64,000 bases of DNA from Bacteroidales bacterium UBA1374 (GTDB taxonomy: Bacteria; Bacteroidota; Bacteroidia; Bacteroidales; UBA932), in the NCBI GenBank assembly GCA_002305545.1, contig DBRG01000019.1, positions 1 through 64,000 of the forward strand, given 5' to 3'. This document shows, piece by piece, positions 1 through 9,000 of the stretch. Position 1 is the first letter of the stretch; each line of letters begins with the position of its first letter. Position numbers and translations under genes: made by a program. Under the pieces are notes generated by a model. The model ran no database searches and was not told the DNA's origin. It saw nothing but the letters and a program-made list of their open reading frames with translations.

Positions 1-6
1 TTGGAG

Positions 7-81
7 CGGTCCGGACGGGACTCGAACCCGCGACCCCGTGCGTGACAGGCACGTATTCTAACCAGGCTGAACTACCGGACC
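7..81 (-). tRNA. tRNA-Asp (anticodon GTC)
   Basis: The minus strand folds into a full cloverleaf. The acceptor stem pairs GGTCCGG with CCGGACC, the anticodon stem is CGTGC/GCACG around loop CTGTCAC (anticodon GTC), and the T-loop reads GGTTCGAGTCC. The discriminator base is G, as expected for tRNA-Asp. The 3' CCA is not encoded, so a CCA-adding enzyme is needed. The gene lies directly behind rsmD on the same strand and its 5' 24 bases overlap the rsmD 3' end, so the two are probably cotranscribed. Confidence 0.95.
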
Positions 82-654
82 CTGATTGTTTGGGAGGGCA
101 AATGTAGGCAATGTTTTTGAAACTGCAAAAAAACTGAAATGCACGTTTCCGTATTTCTTTTCTTTCACAAAATGCTCTGATCCGGAAAAGGAAAATGCTG
201 CAGGATGTTCTAAAACAAGCATTCCATTTTCTTCCAGGATACCGGCATTAAGTATCTTTTCCGGCAGGTTTTCCAGGCCTGACAGGTCGTAAGGGGGGTC
301 GGCAAATACCAGGCTGTATTTACGGGTGCAGATTTTCAGGAAATCAAACACATTGTTGCGGACTACCTGTATGCTGGAAGCAAGACCCAGTGCTGCCACT
401 GTTTCTTTGATGAAGGCGGCATGCTGTGAATTCATTTCGACACAGGTTACTGAAAGGCAACCCCTGGAAGCGAATTCCAGTGATATTCCTCCGCTACCGG
501 CAAACAGGTCCAGTACGGTTGTGGTGTTGAAATCCAGAGAATGCTCCAGCACATTGAAAAGGCCTTCTTTGGCAAAATCGGTAGTAGGTCGTGCTTTGAA
601 GGATTTAGGCGGCAGGATGTTGCGCCCCTTCAGACTTCCACTGATGATGCGCAT
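58..654 (-). CDS. rsmD: 16S rRNA (guanine(966)-N(2))-methyltransferase RsmD
   Basis: Methylates G966 of 16S rRNA using SAM during small-subunit assembly in the cytoplasm. The 198-residue protein opens with MRIISGSLKGR, the usual RsmD start. It has a Rossmann SAM motif (LDLFAGSGG, about 47-55) and the catalytic DPPY motif near 119. The open frame runs further upstream, but those codons belong inside the DUF3822 gene, so the ATG at 654 was chosen. It overlaps that gene by 25 bases. The last eight codons and the TAG stop lie inside tRNA-Asp; the conserved methyltransferase fold ends well before this tail. Confidence 0.93.
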   Translation of the reverse strand: MRIISGSLKGRNILPPKSFKARPTTDFAKEGLFNVLEHSLDFNTTTVLDLFAGSGGISLEFASRGCLSVTCVEMNSQHAAFIKETVAALGLASSIQVVRNNVFDFLKICTRKYSLVFADPPYDLSGLENLPEKILNAGILEENGMLVLEHPAAFSFSGSEHFVKEKKYGNVHFSFFAVSKTLPTFALPNNQGPVVQPG

Positions 655-1448
655 ACCGGGAAAAAATGAGGTCCGTACTGAAGGTTCAGGGTTTCTGACG
701 GGAAGAGGCCTGTCGGGGAGGTAGCAACCGTCACCGAAGGGAAATAGTTGCACAACTGCTTGGTATGTGTTGGTTTGAAAGGACCGCTTATATACAAGTT
801 CAGGCTTCCTGGATTGAGCTGCCATTGTTTAAGGGCAAACAATAGAAAATACAGGGCTGTGCTGAAACGGTCAATTGCATAGGAATTGCATAGCAGGAGA
901 CGCTCCCCCTGCATCAATACAAGGTCAACGTGGGAATGGGTATAGTGCATCAAAGCCCTTGAGTATTCTTTCTGCCCGATAATGAAATGGAGCAGGGGCA
1001 TGACCGAGGCATAAAACCTGGCCTTATGCTGGTATTTAAACACCATGGCGTTGACCGGGGCAGGGAGGGCGTAAATGCAGGTGGCTTCCTGCGACACCAG
1101 CCCCGAATAGTTGACTTCGTCCAGGTAGGCAACTTCAAATAGCTGACGGAGTACTTCAATAGCCTGTTCGGCTTCAAAGATGGAAGAGGGAATGAGAGTA
1201 TGTTTATGGGTGTCAATCATGACATCGCAATGATTGAAACGCTTCTGGAGAATATCTTCCTGCCTGAACACGTTTCCCACTTCTTTTGCCCACTCGTTAT
1301 AATCGTTGCCAGGGAAGGAATACGTGTGATTTTGCCATAAAAGGCATTCTTGTGAATGGGTGTCCTGGATAACAAAAGAAAGTCCATTCACACCAATATG
1401 AATGGACAATCTGTGATGTGTCTGCTGTATTTTGCTATTAGCAGACAT
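630..1448 (-). CDS. DUF3822 family protein
   Basis: A 272-residue protein resembling the Bacteroidota-specific DUF3822 family, which has an actin/ASKHA-like two-lobed fold and is often found beside rsmD. No signal peptide or membrane segment is visible, so it is probably cytoplasmic. It starts four bases after the upstream membrane-anchored gene stops and overlaps rsmD by 25 bases, so the three genes form one minus-strand operon ending in tRNA-Asp. Biochemical function is unknown; linkage to rsmD only hints at a role around ribosome modification. Confidence 0.8.
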   Translation of the reverse strand: MSANSKIQQTHHRLSIHIGVNGLSFVIQDTHSQECLLWQNHTYSFPGNDYNEWAKEVGNVFRQEDILQKRFNHCDVMIDTHKHTLIPSSIFEAEQAIEVLRQLFEVAYLDEVNYSGLVSQEATCIYALPAPVNAMVFKYQHKARFYASVMPLLHFIIGQKEYSRALMHYTHSHVDLVLMQGERLLLCNSYAIDRFSTALYFLLFALKQWQLNPGSLNLYISGPFKPTHTKQLCNYFPSVTVATSPTGLFPSETLNLQYGPHFFPVCASSVEV

Positions 1449-1452
1449 ATTG

Positions 1453-2055
1453 TTATTCCCAGTTACCAGCGTTGTTGTTTGGTTGGTCTATGCTGCCCAC
1501 CTTTACACCGGGATAACGGTTGGAAATTTTGCGCTCTTCATTCAGGTTGACTATCAGCTGGCGGTTCATGCCTTTCAGAAGAACATCATAAGGTGTACAT
1601 GCCTCAAAGAGAGGGACATCCACGCCGGAAACTTTCTTTACAACAGCCCTGATTTCAAATTCTTCTCCTACCAGCGGAACCCAGCGAAGCGAGTCAATGT
1701 TGAAACCCGGGTATTTTAGCAGGGTGTCCTTCACAGCCAATTCCATACTGTCACGAAATACACGTCCCTGTGCTACAGCTACAGAGTCGTCAAATGAACC
1801 AATCTGACGGACAATCTTTATATAACCGTTTTTGTAAAAATTTTCCAGAGTATCAAAGCTGCCTGCGTACTTTCCGAATTCTGTCTTATAAGTAGTCTGC
1901 AATGTACGAATGTCTGTCAACCGCTCAATGGCCAATAATTGTCTAAAATTACGTTCTTTTTCGAACTTTATGGGAGCGGTCAGGCTCCTGATGATGGCAT
2001 AGCCCAAAGCAATGATAATCAAGGGCAGAATAACGATGGTTAATATTTTTTTCAT
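1453..2055 (-). CDS. Membrane-anchored protein of unknown function
   Basis: 200 residues with one N-terminal hydrophobic segment (about 4-23) and no lipobox, so it is probably a single-pass protein facing the periplasm. The following stretch (about 35-65, charged, ending TEFGKYAGSFDTL) resembles the N-terminal helix and 'YP' region of small pilin-like or periplasmic proteins, but I do not recognise a family with confidence. It is first in the operon with DUF3822 and rsmD, behind a -7 element at 2090-2097. Confidence 0.75.
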   Translation of the reverse strand: MKKILTIVILPLIIIALGYAIIRSLTAPIKFEKERNFRQLLAIERLTDIRTLQTTYKTEFGKYAGSFDTLENFYKNGYIKIVRQIGSFDDSVAVAQGRVFRDSMELAVKDTLLKYPGFNIDSLRWVPLVGEEFEIRAVVKKVSGVDVPLFEACTPYDVLLKGMNRQLIVNLNEERKISNRYPGVKVGSIDQPNNNAGNWE

Positions 2056-2089
2056 TATTGAATTATTAAATAATCTATCAGAGGTCCTG

Positions 2090-2097
2090 CAAAATTA
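2090..2097 (-). promoter_or_regulatory. Bacteroidota -7 promoter element (TAATTTTG)
   Basis: Minus-strand match to TAnnTTTG, 34 bases upstream of the ATG at 2055. It drives the membrane protein-DUF3822-rsmD-tRNA operon and is divergent from the nrnA promoter. No clear -33 box. Confidence 0.5.
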
Positions 2098-2128
2098 GGA
2101 AAAAAAATAACCTCTGCAATAAATCAAT

Positions 2129-2136
2129 TATATTTG
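2129..2136 (+). promoter_or_regulatory. Bacteroidota -7 promoter element for nrnA (TATATTTG)
   Basis: Exact TAnnTTTG match followed by CA, ending 15 bases before the nrnA ATG at 2152. The implied 5' leader is about 10 bases. Confidence 0.55.
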
Positions 2137-2151
2137 CAGTAATATCTTTTT

Positions 2152-3162
2152 ATGAAAGCCCTGTTTCCAAAAAACCTGATTACCTGCTGGGATCAAGCCA
2201 TCACCCGATCTGCCGGGATCGTGCTGGCTACGCATGTCAATCCGGATGGCGATGCTGTCGGAGCCATGACAGGATTAGGATTGTTCCTCAGGCAACAAGG
2301 TTACCGGGTAACCTGTATCTGCCCGAGTCCTTATCCCGGTTTTTTAGAATTTTTGGATAACGGGAAGAATGTTTTGGTGTTTTCACACCAGAAAGAGGAG
2401 GTTCTAAGGGCTGTGGATGAGGCAAATATGCTGGTGGCTGTGGACGTGAGCGGATTGTTACGCATGGAAGAACTAGGCGATGTATTATCGGAAAGCCGGG
2501 CTTTCAAGGTTCTGATGGACCATCATATAGACCCTGTAATGGAGGATTTTGACCTGGTTTTTTCAACGCCCCAGGTCAGCTCTTCCTGTGAGTTGATATT
2601 CAGGTTGCTTTCTGCCTGGAAACCAAAAGCGGTCTTTTCAAAAGAGCAGGCTACTGCTTTCCTCACAGGCATAATCACTGACACCAATCAGTTTGCCAAC
2701 AGTGTATATGCGGAAACTTTCAATGCAGCTTCGCTCCTGCACCGATGGGGCGCAGATTCAGAAACCATATTCAGCCAGGTATACCAGAATTTCACCCTGA
2801 ACCGGATGCACCTGATGGGGTATGCCCTCCGGAACATCAGGGTTCTTCCCGAGTATGGCGCAGCATATATTGTACTTACCAGGGATGTTCTGGAAGCATT
2901 CGATTACCGCAACGGGGATACCGAAAGTTTTGTCAATTTCCCGCTAGCCATCAAGGGCATCCACATCTCGGCCTTATTCCTCCAGAAAGAGGATCACATA
3001 AAAGTATCACTCAGGTCAAAAGGAGCGATAGCCGTTAACGGGATAGCAAGACAATTCTTCAACGGAGGAGGCCATTACAACGCTTCGGCAGGTAAAATGG
3101 AAGATGCTCCTGAGAAGATCGAAGAACTGCTAAAAGAAGCCCTGGGCACAATAATTGCATAA
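2152..3162 (+). CDS. nrnA: DHH-family oligoribonuclease / pAp phosphatase (NrnA-type)
   Basis: Degrades nanoRNA (2-5 nt) and hydrolyses 3'-phosphoadenosine-5'-phosphate, recycling RNA ends and sulfur-assimilation by-products. The 336-residue protein has the DHH domain metal ligands HVNPDGD (28-34), VDVS near 98 and DHH (123-125). The C-terminal DHHA1 domain carries GGGHYNASAG near 308, the substrate-binding glycine motif. Length is typical. It is followed after a short gap by two FKBP-type lipoproteins on the same strand, probably as one operon. Confidence 0.93.
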   Translation: MKALFPKNLITCWDQAITRSAGIVLATHVNPDGDAVGAMTGLGLFLRQQGYRVTCICPSPYPGFLEFLDNGKNVLVFSHQKEEVLRAVDEANMLVAVDVSGLLRMEELGDVLSESRAFKVLMDHHIDPVMEDFDLVFSTPQVSSSCELIFRLLSAWKPKAVFSKEQATAFLTGIITDTNQFANSVYAETFNAASLLHRWGADSETIFSQVYQNFTLNRMHLMGYALRNIRVLPEYGAAYIVLTRDVLEAFDYRNGDTESFVNFPLAIKGIHISALFLQKEDHIKVSLRSKGAIAVNGIARQFFNGGGHYNASAGKMEDAPEKIEELLKEALGTIIA

Positions 3163-3175
3163 CTGCAGATCAAGA

Positions 3176-3727
3176 ATGAGAACGTATTTGGTATTGCTGG
3201 CCGGATTGCTCCTTGCGGTTGCTTCCTGTACAAAGGAAGACCGCAAATTGATGCTCATAAAGCAGGAAGAGGAAATTGACCAGTTTGTCAAGACCCTTTC
3301 CAAAGCAACCATTTATTACCAGAAAGGGGTGGTAAGGGCCGTTCTGGAACCCGGAAAACCTGGTACCCCTGCCGATACGTTGGCAACGGGGGATACCATT
3401 TATTTTTACTATGCGGGACATGTTTTTTCCAGGGGAAAGGGCGAGTTGTTTCATACCAACTCGGACAGCGTAGCGGCGGTTTATAACAGGACACTGTCTG
3501 CAGACCAGGCAATGATACGGTCCGGAGTAACAGGCGAGGGGAAATTTCTGAAAGGGCTGGATTATGGATTTACAGGTATGTCTGCAGGCGAACATGCCTA
3601 TTTGATTTTCAATGCCGATTACGGATACGGCAACACAACAGTAGGCCAGGTACCCCTGATGTCGCCTTTGCTGTTTGAGATCTGGGTTGAACGGATTGTA
3701 AAAAAACAGATATCTTTGCAGGAATGA
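3176..3727 (+). CDS. FKBP-type peptidyl-prolyl isomerase lipoprotein
   Basis: A 183-residue lipoprotein with a signal peptide ending in lipobox AVASC (Cys at about 18), followed by one FKBP domain (about 70-175: GDTIYFYYAGHVF, FLKGLDYGFTGMSAGEHAYLIF, ADYGYGN). Predicted to catalyse proline cis-trans isomerisation in secreted proteins while tethered to a membrane. The ATG at 3176 was preferred over one seven codons upstream because it gives a clean signal peptide and avoids overlapping nrnA. Its stop overlaps the next FKBP gene (ATGA), indicating translational coupling. It resembles GldI-type lipoproteins, but no gliding genes are visible here. Confidence 0.85.
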   Translation: MRTYLVLLAGLLLAVASCTKEDRKLMLIKQEEEIDQFVKTLSKATIYYQKGVVRAVLEPGKPGTPADTLATGDTIYFYYAGHVFSRGKGELFHTNSDSVAAVYNRTLSADQAMIRSGVTGEGKFLKGLDYGFTGMSAGEHAYLIFNADYGYGNTTVGQVPLMSPLLFEIWVERIVKKQISLQE

Positions 3728-4740
3728 AAAAAATGATTTACCTGACAGTCGCAGTTCTGGCAATCATGCCGGTTTTACTGTCATCCTGTGCCCGGGAACA
3801 AACAGAATCGACCCGCGAGGCACATGAAAAAATGCTGGCCGCCCATGTCAGGGTCATCCATCACGATACGTTGCAAAAAACAGAATCTGGTCTTTACTAC
3901 ACGGTCGTGCGCAAAGGTTCCGGTGCCCCGACTACGGACTCATCTATTGTTTTTGTAAGGGAAACCATTCTTGATCTCAAATATAACATCCAGGCCAGTA
4001 CAGAGGAATCTGTCGCAAGGCAGTTGGGGGCATATAGCCAGGCCAATGCATACATTCCCCTGCTATGGTACATGGGGAGGTATTCAATCATGATGGGGCT
4101 GGAAGAAATGCTGCTCGACATGAAGGAAGGAGAAATGAGGCGGATATGGCTTCCGTATTGGTTATCGGCTTATCAGGAAGGGGGAAGTTCAGAAAACACC
4201 ACTGCTATGGTTTATGATCTGGAATTGGTCAGGGTGGTCAGCGATATAGACAAGTACGAGATAGACACCCTGGAGTCTTTCCGGAACAGGCACTATCCCG
4301 GAGTGGATTCCCTGGAAAGGGGATTTTACAAAATGACCCTGGTGCCGGGGACGGGAGACTCGGTAAAAACCGAAACTACTGCAAAAGCCTGGTATATTGG
4401 TAAATTTCTGAATGGTCATGTATTTGACACCAACGTGGCCGACACAGCTCAAAAATACAGGATTTACAACTCTGCTAAAGAATATACACTCCTTCAGGTA
4501 TCAATTCCATCCAAGGACGAGGAGGAAGACACCAGCGAGGAAGAGGGATCTGTGGTCAAGGGATTCAGCAAATGCATGCAGGATATGAAATACGGAGAAG
4601 TTGCCGTATGTTTTTTCCATTCAGACTACGGGTATAAGCTCGAAGGCAAACAGTCCTCAGCTTCAGGCACTTACCTGGGCGGCGGCATCCCCTCCTATAT
4701 GCCTTTGTTTTTTTGGATTTATGTGCCATTAAGCAATTAG
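3724..4740 (+). CDS. Two-domain FKBP-like lipoprotein
   Basis: A 338-residue lipoprotein with lipobox LLSSC (Cys22). An N-terminal FKBP-like half (about 55-175) and a C-terminal FKBP-like half (about 200-335, with ADYGY-like SDYGYKLEG near 300) can be seen, both diverged. The second is split by an acidic insert (about 260-277, DEEEDTSEEE). Active-site aromatics are poorly conserved, so chaperone function may have outlived isomerase activity. Its ATG overlaps the stop of the preceding FKBP lipoprotein by four bases, so the two are coupled and likely act together on exported proteins. Confidence 0.8.
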   Translation: MKKMIYLTVAVLAIMPVLLSSCAREQTESTREAHEKMLAAHVRVIHHDTLQKTESGLYYTVVRKGSGAPTTDSSIVFVRETILDLKYNIQASTEESVARQLGAYSQANAYIPLLWYMGRYSIMMGLEEMLLDMKEGEMRRIWLPYWLSAYQEGGSSENTTAMVYDLELVRVVSDIDKYEIDTLESFRNRHYPGVDSLERGFYKMTLVPGTGDSVKTETTAKAWYIGKFLNGHVFDTNVADTAQKYRIYNSAKEYTLLQVSIPSKDEEEDTSEEEGSVVKGFSKCMQDMKYGEVAVCFFHSDYGYKLEGKQSSASGTYLGGGIPSYMPLFFWIYVPLSN

Positions 4741-4748
4741 CTGCATTA

Positions 4749-4793
4749 TAAAAAAAATGGTACAGGTGCATGCAACGTTTTTGTATGCACCTG
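4749..4793 (-). terminator. Intrinsic terminator for the DUF4493 lipoprotein gene
   Basis: Hairpin with arms at 4763-4773 and 4783-4793 (CAGGTGCATGC against GTATGCACCTG, one G-U pair, nine-base loop). Read on the minus strand it is followed by a run of T (plus-strand A run 4749-4757). A second, weaker hairpin at 4839-4857 followed by T-rich sequence may serve the plus-strand FKBP genes. Confidence 0.6.
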
Positions 4794-4872
4794 CATCTAA
4801 TATGTGGTTTTAGGTTTATAGGTTTCAACGGTAGAGGTTGGTCCGGTTCTCGGACCATCCTCTTGTTGTTTT

Positions 4873-5946
4873 TTACCAGGAGTATTCTTTAGGACTTTTC
4901 AGTCCTGGCAACCCAAAATAGCTGGCATTCGTTTTACCTTTTATCCACACTTTCTTTAACAAGTTTCCTGGATTATCCACCACATTGAGGGCATCACGGA
5001 TGGTTCCGAGAGGCAGTTCTACAGGATACGACAAGGGCTTCTCTATATAGGATTCACTGTCGGCAAGGGCCAGGTTTGTAGCGCTTTCATTTCCCCCGAA
5101 GAAGAATACCCCGCCGGAAGAATAACAACCGACAATATACCCGCACACCCAGATATCGTTCAGGCCACCTTCCAGGGTGCGGGCCTCGGCAATGGTATAC
5201 GCCGTTTCTTTGGTAAGGCCGCGTACTGTGCCCTCAGTATTGTTCCAGGTAGATGATACCCACGTGCGAACAGTATCTACAGACAACGTAAAAACAGGTT
5301 CCACATTATCCTGCGTACCGCCCGATTCTTCCACCAGGAAATTATACATATACCTGGCCTGGATCTGTCTTTCAATCGGTTCCAGAGACGAACCGTCAGC
5401 CGTCAACGTCAGATTTATCTGTCCCGGGAAAAAATACCCCCATCTGCTTTCCGTGGTACTGTCATAGTTCAGGGACCCGCCGGTTCCCAAAATGTTCATG
5501 CTGTAAGTGGTGTATTTCTGAGAAAATGCTTCTGAAAACACCACGCGTACCCCCGCGTTTTCCTGTTTGCAGACCAGGAGAACCTCACAGGATTCACCTC
5601 CTACGACTTCTGCTGTCTGGCTGCCATAAAAATAGGGTTTATCATAAGCGGGTGCTGTAAATGGCTCATTGAAAACCTCTATGGTATAATTCCCCGGCGT
5701 CAGTGACAGGGGAGATCCCGTAATTTTTCCCACCGTAGAATTATACAGGGTATCCCCGCCTTGCTTAATCAGCAGAAATACATAATTGTCCAGACCAGTA
5801 CTCCTGGTCCTGACACCAAAAGGTGTTTCTACAGCCACATCCACAACAAGGAATCCGTCCGGACCCGGAACGATATTAAGTCCGTTGCATGCCCACAACG
5901 CGGCAAAAAGAATGCATCCTGCCGCTTTCAAAATGTTTCTTCTCAT
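4873..5946 (-). CDS. DUF4493 / DUF6359-like surface lipoprotein
   Basis: A 357-residue lipoprotein with lipobox AALWAC (Cys20). The first about 230 residues match the DUF4493 pattern of Bacteroidota lipoproteins: beta-rich, LTPGNYTIEVFNEP, then a propeptide-like fold. The C-terminal about 110 residues (YTIAEARTLEGG onward, with VWVCGYIVG and VWIKGK) resemble DUF6359, an OB-like module often at the end of such surface proteins. Function unknown; probably displayed on the cell surface. It is a single gene with its own terminator. Confidence 0.75.
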   Translation of the reverse strand: MRRNILKAAGCILFAALWACNGLNIVPGPDGFLVVDVAVETPFGVRTRSTGLDNYVFLLIKQGGDTLYNSTVGKITGSPLSLTPGNYTIEVFNEPFTAPAYDKPYFYGSQTAEVVGGESCEVLLVCKQENAGVRVVFSEAFSQKYTTYSMNILGTGGSLNYDSTTESRWGYFFPGQINLTLTADGSSLEPIERQIQARYMYNFLVEESGGTQDNVEPVFTLSVDTVRTWVSSTWNNTEGTVRGLTKETAYTIAEARTLEGGLNDIWVCGYIVGCYSSGGVFFFGGNESATNLALADSESYIEKPLSYPVELPLGTIRDALNVVDNPGNLLKKVWIKGKTNASYFGLPGLKSPKEYSW

Positions 5947-6036
5947 AAGACTTTTATTATTTGTTCAACCGGGGTGAAATTAATAACACATAAAAGCAAA
6001 AAGAAGACAAAGGGTATAAAACTCAGAAAACATTCC

Positions 6037-6044
6037 TAAATTTG
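6037..6044 (+). promoter_or_regulatory. Bacteroidota -7 promoter element (TAAATTTG)
   Basis: Exact TAnnTTTG match followed by CA, 25 bases before the ATG of the fused oxidoreductase at 6070. Confidence 0.5.
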
Positions 6045-6069
6045 CAATTCGTTTTCAAGAGCTCAATGC

Positions 6070-9000
6070 ATGTCATCTATTCATAAACACCCAATTCTTC
6101 CCATTCCGGAAGAGGATAAGATTCCTTTCATATTTGAAGGTCAAACAATTTTCGGTCAAAAGGGCTTTACCATAGCGGCCGCTTTGCATCAGGCCGGACT
6201 GTTGGTCCATAAACACAGTTTGGACCACAGGAACAGAAGCCTTTCCTGCGGGATAGGGAAATGCGGAGCCTGTGAGATGCTGGTTGACGGGAAGGTGCGC
6301 AGGATCTGCATCACCAGGGTAGACGGAGTGAAAGAAGTGCAGCGCATTCCCGACGGATTCCTGGCAGAAGGCGGATCCATTCCAGGTTCACGTTCTGTAA
6401 AGGTCTACAAAACCTTAGTGGCCATCATAGGAGCAGGACCGGCAGGCCTTGCGGTACGGGAAGAACTGGATAAGAAGGGAATTTCCAGCCTGGTAATTGA
6501 CAATAATACCCGGATAGGAGGACAATTCAACATGCAGACCCATCAGTTTTTCTTTTTTGAAAAAGAAAAACGGTTCGGAGGCATGCGCGGATTTGAGATT
6601 GCAGCCAGCCTTGCAGGTGAAAACCATGATGGCATTCTGCTTAACAGCACTGTATGGGATATATTTGAAAACAGAAGGCTGGCAGTCAAGAACATTGAGA
6701 CACAAGAAATTTTCTATGTAGATGCCGAGTACCTGGTTATAGGATCCGGGGCCGTTCCATTTATGCCGGCTTTTGGCAACGATGATGTGCCGGGAGTATA
6801 TACTGCGGCCGTTTTCCAGAGGATGATGAACAGCGAGCTTACCCTTCTGGGCAAGAACATCCTTACCGTCGGGGCCGGGAATATCGGATACCTGACATCG
6901 TACCAGGCCATGCAGGCCGGGGCAAAAGTCAGGGCTATCATAGAAGCCATGCCCCGGGAAGGGGGATTCCCCGTACAGGCCAACCGCGTACGGCGACTGG
7001 GAATTCCCATTATAACATCCCATATGCTCCTGGAAGCCATCCCCAACAGGGACAATACCGGCATAACCGGTGCAGTGATCGCGCAATGCCGGGATTTCAA
7101 GGTCATTCCCGGAACCGAGAAAAAACTGGAAGGAATCGACACCATCAATATATGCACAGGCCTGATACCTGATGACCAGCTCTTGCTTAAAGGCCGCCAG
7201 GCATTCGGCCTGAGGTGTCATGGTGTGGGAGATGCCATTCGTATTGGCGAGGGCACCTCAGCGGTGCTCCGGGGAAAACAATGTGCCCATGAGATCATGC
7301 AGCAGATGGGATTACGCATTTCTTATGATGATTACCTGGCTGTTTCCAAAGAATATATAGACTCGCAGCAACACCCGGTACGAATTCTGGAAAAACCCCG
7401 GATCCCTTCGCCGGAACGCATGAAGGCTAAACCTTTTGTTTTGTTTGACTGCCTGTACGGCTTTGCCTGCAATCCCTGCACTTTTGCATGTAAATACGGG
7501 GCCATAACAAAAGATTCCACATCTGCAGTTCCGATGGTGGATTATGACAAATGCATTGGCTGTATGGCCTGTGTAAGCCAATGCCCCGGACTGGCCATTT
7601 TTGGTTTTGACCTGGAGCGCAACACGCTGTTCCTCCCGGTTGAATATGAGGTAACACCGGGTGCTGCTGTTTACCTGGTAGACAACCAGGGAAAGAAAAG
7701 AGCAGAAGGCACCCTGGAAAAAATTATGTTCCGTCCCAACAAGACCAATGTTGCCCGTGTGAAAGTACACGAATCCATCCCTTCTGATTTGCTGGAAATC
7801 AGCGGATTCATAGTGAAAGAAGACTATCCGGAGCTTCTGTCTATGCAGCCCGTAGAAGAAAGAAAAGATATAAAAACTTACATATGTCACTGTGAGGACG
7901 TTGCCCTGGAAGACCTGCTCAAATTCATTGGGGACCGGGATACGATAACAGCAGATGAGCTCAAGCACATTTCCCGTATGGGAATGGGTGCATGCCGCGG
8001 ATCGCGCTGCATGCCAAGGGCTGTGCAGACCCTGAGAAACCACGGGATACAGGTCATTTCGGATCTGACACCCAGGGGGCCCATGGCCAACCTGGTGCAA
8101 ATGGGAGAGCTGTACCCTTCCGGCCTGCAACAGGAGATCATCCTGCCCAAGGGTGCTAACAATGGAAATGAATTTGAAGAAGCCGGCGTTCTCATAGCCG
8201 GAGGAGGCATTGCCGGAAGTGCCCTGTACCGGTACCTGGCAGAGGAGGGCTTCCATCCGGTTCTGGTAAATCATGACCGCGGGAGTTCCTGGAGGAATAT
8301 TGCCGGGGGACGTCCGGCGTTCAGCCTCCCGGCCCTGGCCGACATCTCGGCACACAACCTGGAAATATTCAAGGAACTGGAAAGAATTGGCAATATTGAT
8401 TTTCATATTTCCAGGTATGTCAACTTCGTCCACGACCAGGCAACGTATCGTTCTCTGGAGGCTTCCAAGGCCTGGTCAGATGCGTATATGGTAGAGGCTA
8501 AGGATTTTCGAAAAGAAATATCTTCTGCTTTCAATGCCGGTCAGGGAACATACTCCCATGCGCTTATCACAAACAATTGCTGGCAGGCCAGCCCCGGAAA
8601 GACCCTGGACCTGATCAGGCACCTGGGTACAGAGGCAGGCGGGCGCATATTAGAACAAACCCGGGTCATTGACGTGGAAAAACAGGGAGACACCTATACC
8701 GTGATTCTGCTGGACCACAGGAACAGATACCGTGTTTTCAGAACCAGATTGTTCATCAACGCACTGGGTCAGAACGGTGAAGAATTTGCCAGAAAGCTGG
8801 GCTATATCACGGGCATATACCCGGTCAGACACCAGGCATTCATTACCAAGCGGCTGCCTCTCCTGGGGAAGGACGGCAAGGCCCTGGACATGCTCATTGA
8901 CCGGCGCAATTACAAAGGATTCTCAGCAGTTTACGGACAACAACTCGCAGACACAGGACAGATCATCGGATGTGCTTCGCCCGTAGCAGACATGCAGGAA

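Noticed and set aside
7312..8433. 373-codon open frame antisense to the fused oxidoreductase
   Set aside because: It lies wholly opposite a gene with clear conserved motifs, its product is Cys/His-rich nonsense with no recognisable domain, and it has no promoter or operon context. The same holds for 6415-7221 (minus) and 26635-27285 (minus, opposite ftsH).
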